Below are positions 57,577 to 64,000 of a stretch of DNA of 64,000 nt, in pieces (the stretch's first letter is position 1; every line of letters starts with the position of its first letter). The notes under the pieces were generated by a model that saw only the letters and a program-made list of their open reading frames with translations, was not told where the DNA came from and did not search any database. Location: NCBI RefSeq assembly GCF_033568475.1, contig NC_133121.1, forward strand, positions 25,093,374-25,157,373. Reading direction: 5' to 3'. Position numbers and translations under genes: made by a program. The DNA is from Henckelia pumila (taxonomy: Eukaryota; Streptophyta; Magnoliopsida; Lamiales; Gesneriaceae).

Positions 57577-58985
57577 TGATAAGTGCATTTTGTATGCATT
57601 AGTTTGTGTTATTTTTATACTTATTTTGTGTGCATTCATATTGTTTTTATGTGTGTTTATGTGTTTTAGTGCATGTGTGTGCATTTCACTCTCTCGGTTA
57701 ATTTTGTAGGAAAATGAATTGTTGAAGAGTGAATTACAAAGGAGCCTTGGTAAAAAATTCAAATTTAATTTTAGAGATCCAAATCCAATCTCCACCGTTC
57801 AAATTTAAGTTCAAGATGTTTTAAAGCTGTTGTCCAAATTTCATCTCGATCCGACGACTGAAACTCAATATATGATTTTTGCAAAAAAACTGCGCGCGGG
57901 AAAGAACACATACACGAACCTGGCACGAGGTCCGTGCACATCGCGAAAATTTCAGAATTCGGGCAGAAAACTGCTCGCTCGAGCGAGACTTGTGCTCGCT
58001 CGAGCGAGCCGCGCGATCAGAGTTTTATTTTTAGAAAATTCCTTGGCCGAGCATGATACAATATTTTTAATATTTGGACATATAAATACCCTTTCAACCA
58101 TCAGATTAAGGGTTCCAGATTTCAGAGAATTTCAGACGGAAGGCGGCTACTGTTACCAGGCTTGGGAGAAGATTTCTTCTTCTTTTATTTTATTTTATTT
58201 TTAATTTTCATGATTAAAAACCTTGTTTGATCATGAATTTATTTATTGAGTAGTTTTCTTTCTTCGATCAAGGCCACGTGATTGGGCCAGACAATTTATG
58301 TAGAAAACTTGGTTTGTTTATTTGAGATTTTTAGACTTGATTTGATTTTATTGATTATCGAATTTATATTTGTCTTGTGAATTTCCTAGCCAGTTATTTG
58401 CTTGCTTGTTAATCGATTTCAAGTCGACAGAGGAGGTTTTGGAATTCGATCACTTCAATAATCAACATAGTGTAAAACTGACTAGAAATAGAATTCGGTT
58501 TCATTATGCTATTTAGGTGTTTACTAAATTTTTACAGTTATTCATGCATTCAAATTTGATTAGAATTACGAAAGATTAGTTCATAAATATTTGAATAGGT
58601 TTGATTGTTCTAGAAATAGTCCTTCGAACAAATTAGGAAAATTCCCGTGAATTAAGATTAAGTCCGATATCTTAGATCGACTGCTTGTTACATGAATTGT
58701 CTGGTACCTACGTGAGTCCTTGATCGAATTTTTTCCATATTTGAATTAATCCAAATTTTCCAGCTGCATTTTATTTAATTTAATTTTAATTGCAACTTTT
58801 TATTATTAGTTTAAAATCTGAATCACCTTTATTCATTAGTCTAGATTAAGTAGAAATAAATATATTTTGGTATTCATATATATACAGTCCCTGTGGGTTC
58901 GACATCTGGACTTTTGTTCACTATATTATAATTTGACCTGGTGCGATTGCCAGTTGATTTTTAATCATACCGATTAAGCCGGTCA
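57577..58985 (+). repeat. 3' LTR
   Basis: 1409 bp. Same ends as the 5' LTR (TGATAAGTGC..GCCGGTCA). It carries two palindromes CTCGCTCGAGCGAG (57974-57987 and 57995-58008), preceded by GGGCAGAA. A few indels and scattered substitutions separate it from the 5' LTR. Confidence 0.9.
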
Positions 58986-59178
58986 ACAACCAAATCGAAT
59001 GTCCAAATGAATTAATCCAAATACAACAGAAACAAAAGCCTAGACAAAGCCTTGCTGGTCATCAATCTCCTAAGCTCTCCTGGAACCACCCGCCTTATCC
59101 AGCCGCAGACCTGCCCCATGGAATAGGGTGTCCAGATACAACAAAGTACGGGACGTGAGCATGATAATCTCAGTATGA

Positions 59179-61033
59179 TGTTGGAGAACGCGGCGATCAG
59201 ATCAATCAGAATTGATACCCGGTGCAGCGGAAGTTTAAAAATTTTATATGGAACGATTCCATAATGGGTATCAAAACCTTACGATTAAATTATGTGTGTA
59301 AAAATTAAATAACAATTATAAATTTTTACCTCCAATCTCGAAGCGAGATTATGGACACCAACAGATTGCTCTGCTCTTGTTGTATATCCCTAGAACTGAT
59401 GGACGAACTGTTCTTCAATCAGGTCCACGAACGGATATTTAATCCCTCTGATAGATTGCACTAGAAAATCTATCAGAAGTTTCTACGAAGAGAATTAACG
59501 AATTTGATCCGTTAAACCAGACTGTAATTCAAAATTCACAGGCTGGATTTTCCCGAGTAGAGAGGGAAGGGGGGGGGGGGGGGGCGGCCACTTTAGAGAG
59601 AAAATAACTAGGTTTTCAAAAATTGTGACCTGTTGTATCTAATTTCTGTACTGCAATAACTTATTTATAATGTAGGCCGCTAACAGCTTAGGGCCCATTA
59701 GTCATAAGTTCAAGCCCGACAAGCAAATCCCGCATGTTCAGAAATTAATATAAAATTCATCATGACTCCGATTGATAAACCGATTTCACCAATGTGCACA
59801 GAAACCATTTCTGCACCTTTTAAAGTCAAGATAAATTTTTTTGAATCCGAATTCAGTGGTTTCCAAAAATGCCCATCCCTATGTCATTTTAGGAAATCTT
59901 ACTCCTCTACTCTTAAATAAGAAGTCCAACTTCTTCGTTCATTAAATTTAACTCTTTAAATTTAACTATCTCAACGGGGATTAAAAATCCATTACTCTGT
60001 GTGACCCTCAATGGTTCAGGGATACAGCTAGCCGTGGGCTCACAACTCCTTGTGACTCGGAACAACAATTTCCGACTTGCCCATCAAATCATGGTAAGAG
60101 CGCCTAGCAACATCGCCCCATGATTCCCTAGGTATCACTGATAGTGCCTGCAAGAACCAATAGATTTTGGTTAGCGTACAGTACGGTCCCTTCATCCATA
60201 TATCCCGATCGAATCAACAACCATTGGTAAATCGAGAGTCGTTCGAGATTCGATAACTATGCAATACATCTTGAAGATCAAATAGTGACATCGCATGTGT
60301 TACTAAGAAACCATTTCTTAAAACACATCATGTACTCTGGCCAGAGATTCGTCACATTAATATCTCCTCAGATCGCATAGGATATCCACACTCGCAAGTA
60401 TGTGGTGAATCCTTGACAACAAAGCATCGACTCCTATATGTGTTGTAACTGTACCCAATCCCGACACCTGATGACCCCAATAGATTCGGTAAACAAGTCA
60501 AAGCACAGTACTAGCATATAGAGTCTCAATGATGTTTCAAGTAGTAAGGACTAATGGTGTACAACCAAAACCGCGGACTTTATCCACTCGATAAGTGATA
60601 ACCACTTGGAAAGTCCGGATAGGGTAGTTCGATCATTCATCGTATGAATATCCATTTGCATGCTTCGAACATCTCTATGTTCCTTACCAATGAAACGTGG
60701 TACTCTGCATCGCAAATGCTAGTCTCAAACTCGAGCGATCCTTATCCTTATTATCGGATGGCTCAATCGACTAGGAACAGTTTAGAATATACAGTGACTA
60801 TAAGATGTGTTTCATGATAGAAATCTTCATGTTCTACCACATCTTACATACACTATAGTATATTCAAGGTCTTTATCAAAACAACAATAGTATATCACAA
60901 TATAACAATATGAATAAAGATAAAGTCATTGCCATTAATAAAAGTGTAAATTATATTAAACAAAAGATTGTTTATACAAAGAGTCATCAAAGCCCTTAGC
61001 CACAAGTTGGCTCACCGGGCACCTACTCTTTCA
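59179..61033 (-). repeat. copia 3' LTR
   Basis: On the minus strand it begins TGAAAGAGTAGGTGCCC at 61033, directly after the purine-rich GGGCAAGTGGGAGAT (polypurine tract, 61034-61048). It ends ..CGTTCTCCAACA at 59179, about 1.86 kb. It includes a run of 16 G at 59569-59584 (C on the transcribed strand). Confidence 0.8.
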
Positions 61034-61047
61034 ATCTCCCACTTGCC

Positions 61048-64000
61048 CTAAAGCCAACTAGTCATACTACATAGACCCATTGCTTCGCGATGTTTGTCAA
61101 ATAATGGTCCTGGCAAGGGCTTAGTAAGTGGATCAGCGATATTGTCTGCAGAGGCCACTCTTTCGACAGTGATATCTCCTCTTTCCACAATATCTCGGAT
61201 GATGTGGTATTTCCTCAGTACGTGTTTGGATCTTTGATGAGACCTTGGTTCCTTTGCCTGAGCAACGGCACCCGTGTTGTCACAGTACACCGGGACTGGA
61301 CCAACAACTTCAGGAATGACGCCCAACTCTTGGACGAAATTCCTCATCCAAACGGCCTCTTTAGCAGCAGCTGATGCTGCAATGTATTCTGCCTCAGTGG
61401 TGGAATCCGCTGTGGTGTCCTGCTTGGAACTCTTCCAAGAGACAGCACCGCCATTGAGCATGAATACAAATCCAGAGGTTGACTTCAAGTCATCCACGTC
61501 ACTTTGGAAGCTAGAGTCGGTATAGCCTTCCAATTTTAGTTCTCTTCCTCCATATACCATGAACATATTCTTAGTTCTTCGTAAGTACTTAAGAATGTCC
61601 TTCACGGCTTTCCAATGCATTTGACCGGGATTAGCTTGATATCTGCTCGTGACACTCAGAGCAAATGCTACATCCGGTCTGGTAGATATCATCCCATACA
61701 TGATACTACCTATGGCTGACGCATATGGTACATGTGTCATTTTCTCTATCTCTTCATCAGTCTTGGGACACATAGACTTGGATAGAGAAACTCCATGACA
61801 CATGGGTAGATGTCCTCTCTTGGACCCATCCATTGAAAACCGTTTCAATATGGTATCAATGTAGGTTGATTGAGTGAGTCCTATCATTCTCTTAGATCTA
61901 TCTCTATAGATCTGTATCCCTAGAATATAGGATGCCTCACCCAAATCCTTCATCGAGAATCTACCTGATAACCATATTTTGTTGACTGCAACATCCCTAC
62001 GTCATTCCCAATGAGTAGGATGTCATCAACATAAAGTACTAAGAATGTCACAGCATCCTTAACTACTTTCTTGTACACGCATGGTTCCTCCGGGTTCTTG
62101 ATGAAACCAAAATCCTTTATTGTTTCATCAAATTTCTGGTTCCAACTTCTTGATGCTTGTTTTAGACCATAAATTGATCTCTGAAGCTTGCATACCTTAT
62201 GCTCTCTTCCCATGGATGTGTACCCCTCAGGCTGCTTCATATAGATTTCTTCCTTAATGTCTCCGTTAAGAAAAGAAGTCTTCACATCCATTTGCCATAT
62301 CTCATAGTCATACCAAGCAGCTATGGCAATAAGGATTCTTATGGACTTGAACATTGCAACGGGTGAAAAGGTTTCATCATAGTCAACTCCTTGTCTTTGA
62401 GTATAACCTTTCGCCACCAATCGCGCCTTGTAGGTCAATACCTTACCATCAGGCCCAAGCTTTCTCTTGTAGATCCATTTACACCCTATTGGAACAATTC
62501 CATCGGGAGGATCTACTAAAGACCAAACTTGGTTTGTATGCATCGAATCTATTTCCGACTGCATAGCTTCAAGCCATAAATTTGAATCCGCATCAGAAAT
62601 TGCTTCCTTGAAGTTTTTTGGATCACATCCAACATCGGGTTCATCTTGATCCCCTTCAAGAAGAAGACCATATCGAATAGGAGGTCTAGAAGTCCTCTCG
62701 GATCTTCTAGGTATAGGCGTGTCTATCAATGGTTCCTGAGGTGTAGGATCGTTATTTTGTATTTCGGGTTCTTCTCGAATTTCTTCGAGTTCCATCATCT
62801 CGCCTTTTTTATCCAATAAGAACTCCTTCTCCAAGAAGGTGGCATTCCTCGAAACAAACACCTTTGTTTCAGCAGGATGATAGAAATAATATCCGATTGA
62901 ATTCTTCGGATACCCTACAAAATAACATAAGGTGGATCGACTATCCAACTTATCTCCCACTGTCTGCTTCACGTAAGCAGGACATCCCCAAATCCTCAAG
63001 TACGAATACTTAGGAGCTTTGCCATTCCATAACTCGTATGGTGTTTTGTCCACTGATTTAGTGTGGACGTTGTTCAACAACAATACCGCCGTTTCAAGCG
63101 CATAGCCCCAAAACGAAGGTGGAAGCTCAGTGAAGCTCATCATGGATCGAACCATGTCCAACAAAGTTCAATTACGACGCTCCGATTCACCATTCAGCTG
63201 AGGTGTCATAGGAGGAGTCCACTGAGAGAGAATCCCATTCTCTTTCAGATAGTCCAAAAACTCGGTACTCAAGTATTCTCCACCTCGATCCGATCGAAGT
63301 GCTTTAATACTTTTACCTAGCTTGTTTTCTACTTCAGCCTTGAATTCTTTGAACTTTTCAAATGCTTCAGACTTATATTTCATTAAATATAAATACCCAT
63401 ACCTAGAATAATCATCAGTAAAGGTAATGAAGTAGGTGTGGCCATATTGAGTACCAACTCTAAATGGACCACAAACATCTGTATGGATCAAATCCAACAG
63501 ATTTTGACTACGCTCAGGTTTCCCCTTAAAAGGAGATTTAGTCATTTTTCCTTTTAGGCAGGATTCACAAGTAGGTAGAGAGTTAATATCAGACATATCA
63601 AACATGCCCTCTCCCACTAGCTTGTTCATCCTCCTTGAGGAAATATGACCTAGCCTAGCGTGCCAAAGGTTTGCCGGGTTTTGACTATCGATTTTCCTTT
63701 TGTTTGTTGTTGCCGGTTTATCAACATAATTTATTGGAACGTCTTTTAGTTTTAAGTTATATAGATCATTTTCAAGTTGTCCATTTCCAATCAAACATTC
63801 AATCTTGTAAATATTGCAAATCTCATTCACAAAATTGCAAGAATAACCATCTCTATCAAGCATAGAAACAGAAATAATGTTTTTAATCAAATCCGGAACA
63901 AATAAAACATCTCTCAAAAGTAACTTAAAACCGTTCTGCAAAATTAAATAAATATCTCCCACAACTTTAGCTCCAACTCTGGAACCATTTCCGAGCCTCA
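61048..64000 (-). pseudogene. copia pol polyprotein, two lesions, 5' part outside window
   Basis: From the right edge: GAG-pre-integrase (NLWHARLGHISSRRMNKLV, CESCLKGK), integrase core (HTDVCGPF, FTDDYSRYGYLY, LRSDRGGEY, catalytic Glu in NGESERRN), then RT (WIYKRKLGPDG, QMDVKTSFLNGD, QPEGY, IYGLKQASRSWN, catalytic YVDDI) and RNase H (YTDSSFQSD, STTEAEY, CDNTGA, ADPLTKPLPG). An in-frame TGA at 63168-63170 sits where the family has an Arg codon, a CpG-to-TpG type change. A single-base loss in an A run near 61975-61985 shifts the frame just past YVDDI. Otherwise the reading is near complete, so the element died recently. It encodes no host function. Confidence 0.93.

Larger units (their letters stand above)
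52547..58985 (+). mobile_element. non-autonomous Ty3/gypsy element (gag-protease only)
   Basis: A complete element: 5' LTR, PBS, one long ORF, PPT and 3' LTR, flanked by ACAAC at 52542-52546 and 58986-58990. The internal region is only 3.6 kb, and reverse transcriptase, RNase H and integrase are missing. The Gag-protease sequence and PBS resemble the Athila/Tat branch. Replication would need enzymes supplied in trans. Its LTRs are closely alike, which suggests a fairly recent insertion. Confidence 0.88.
52425..59178 (-). repeat. old minus-strand LTR split by later insertions
   Basis: The pieces are 52425-52546 (TGTAGTGACCCGCACC..ATCACCTACTAATCAGAAGC) and 58986-59178 (CCCATGGAATAGGGTGTCC, GGGACGTGAGC). 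Both align with the LTR at 33713. It was interrupted first or second by the gypsy element 52547-58985 (TSD ACAAC) and by the copia element starting at 59179. The remainder would lie past the window end. Confidence 0.75.
59179..64000 (-). mobile_element. Ty1/copia element, 3' part
   Basis: A minus-strand element running in from beyond the right edge. Order on the minus strand: GAG-pre-integrase, integrase, RT, RNase H, PPT, 3' LTR. The domain order integrase-before-RT is diagnostic of copia. The target duplication on the visible side is probably TATGA (59174-59178); its partner is outside the window. It is inserted in an older gypsy-family LTR. Confidence 0.92.

Noticed and set aside
57830-58204. 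124-codon frame in the 3' LTR
   Set aside because: LTR sequence; the 5' LTR version breaks the frame through indels.

Overview
The window is plant nuclear DNA, most likely from a eudicot. The evidence is two spliced host genes with GT-AG introns, plant-specific families (NAC, group IV CNGC, LRR receptor kinase), AT-rich intergenic DNA, and dense plant-type LTR retrotransposons, hAT elements and Tourist-like MITEs. The style of the repeats would fit Lamiales, but I cannot prove the order from sequence alone. There are no rRNA or tRNA genes, CRISPR arrays, operons or bacterial features.

Left third (1-20 kb), gene-bearing. A hAT-like MITE fills 1-809. A composite hAT structure follows (931-4602): two near-identical copies of a ~1-kb element flank a retrotransposon LTR fragment and the promoter plus first-exon start of an LRR receptor kinase, and the whole unit sits between 8-bp duplications (ATTCCATG). 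Two intact-looking genes follow, both on the minus strand: a three-exon NAC transcription factor (8289 to 5046, 234 aa) and a 12-exon CNGC19/20-type cyclic-nucleotide-gated channel (18971 to 12190, 778 aa). Three MITEs lie inside CNGC introns, and a fourth (9203-9655, TSD GATGAGGT) lies between the two genes.

Middle (20-52 kb), a transposon graveyard with no recognised host gene. It holds a nested set (a minus-strand LTR split by a non-autonomous hAT, itself split by a 3.4-kb hAT with a broken transposase), copia gag relics, a LINE reverse-transcriptase relic, a rearranged Ty3/gypsy element with head-to-head LTRs, several solo or partial LTRs of at least four families (some inside one another), and a 511-bp tandem duplication inside an LTR relic. 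The stretch 49.8-52.4 kb is unexplained.

Right (52.4-64 kb), an old LTR split by two younger insertions. The first is a complete LTR element (52547-58985, TSD ACAAC) whose only open reading frame is an intact 741-aa Gag-protease, with no reverse transcriptase or integrase. The second is a minus-strand Ty1/copia element (59179 to beyond the window end) with nearly complete pol, broken by one nonsense codon and one frameshift.

The most unusual signals are (1) the composite hAT unit carrying a gene start, and (2) short GC-rich palindromic motif arrays that sit inside the LTRs of several unrelated retroelement families and appear to be exchanged between them as modules.
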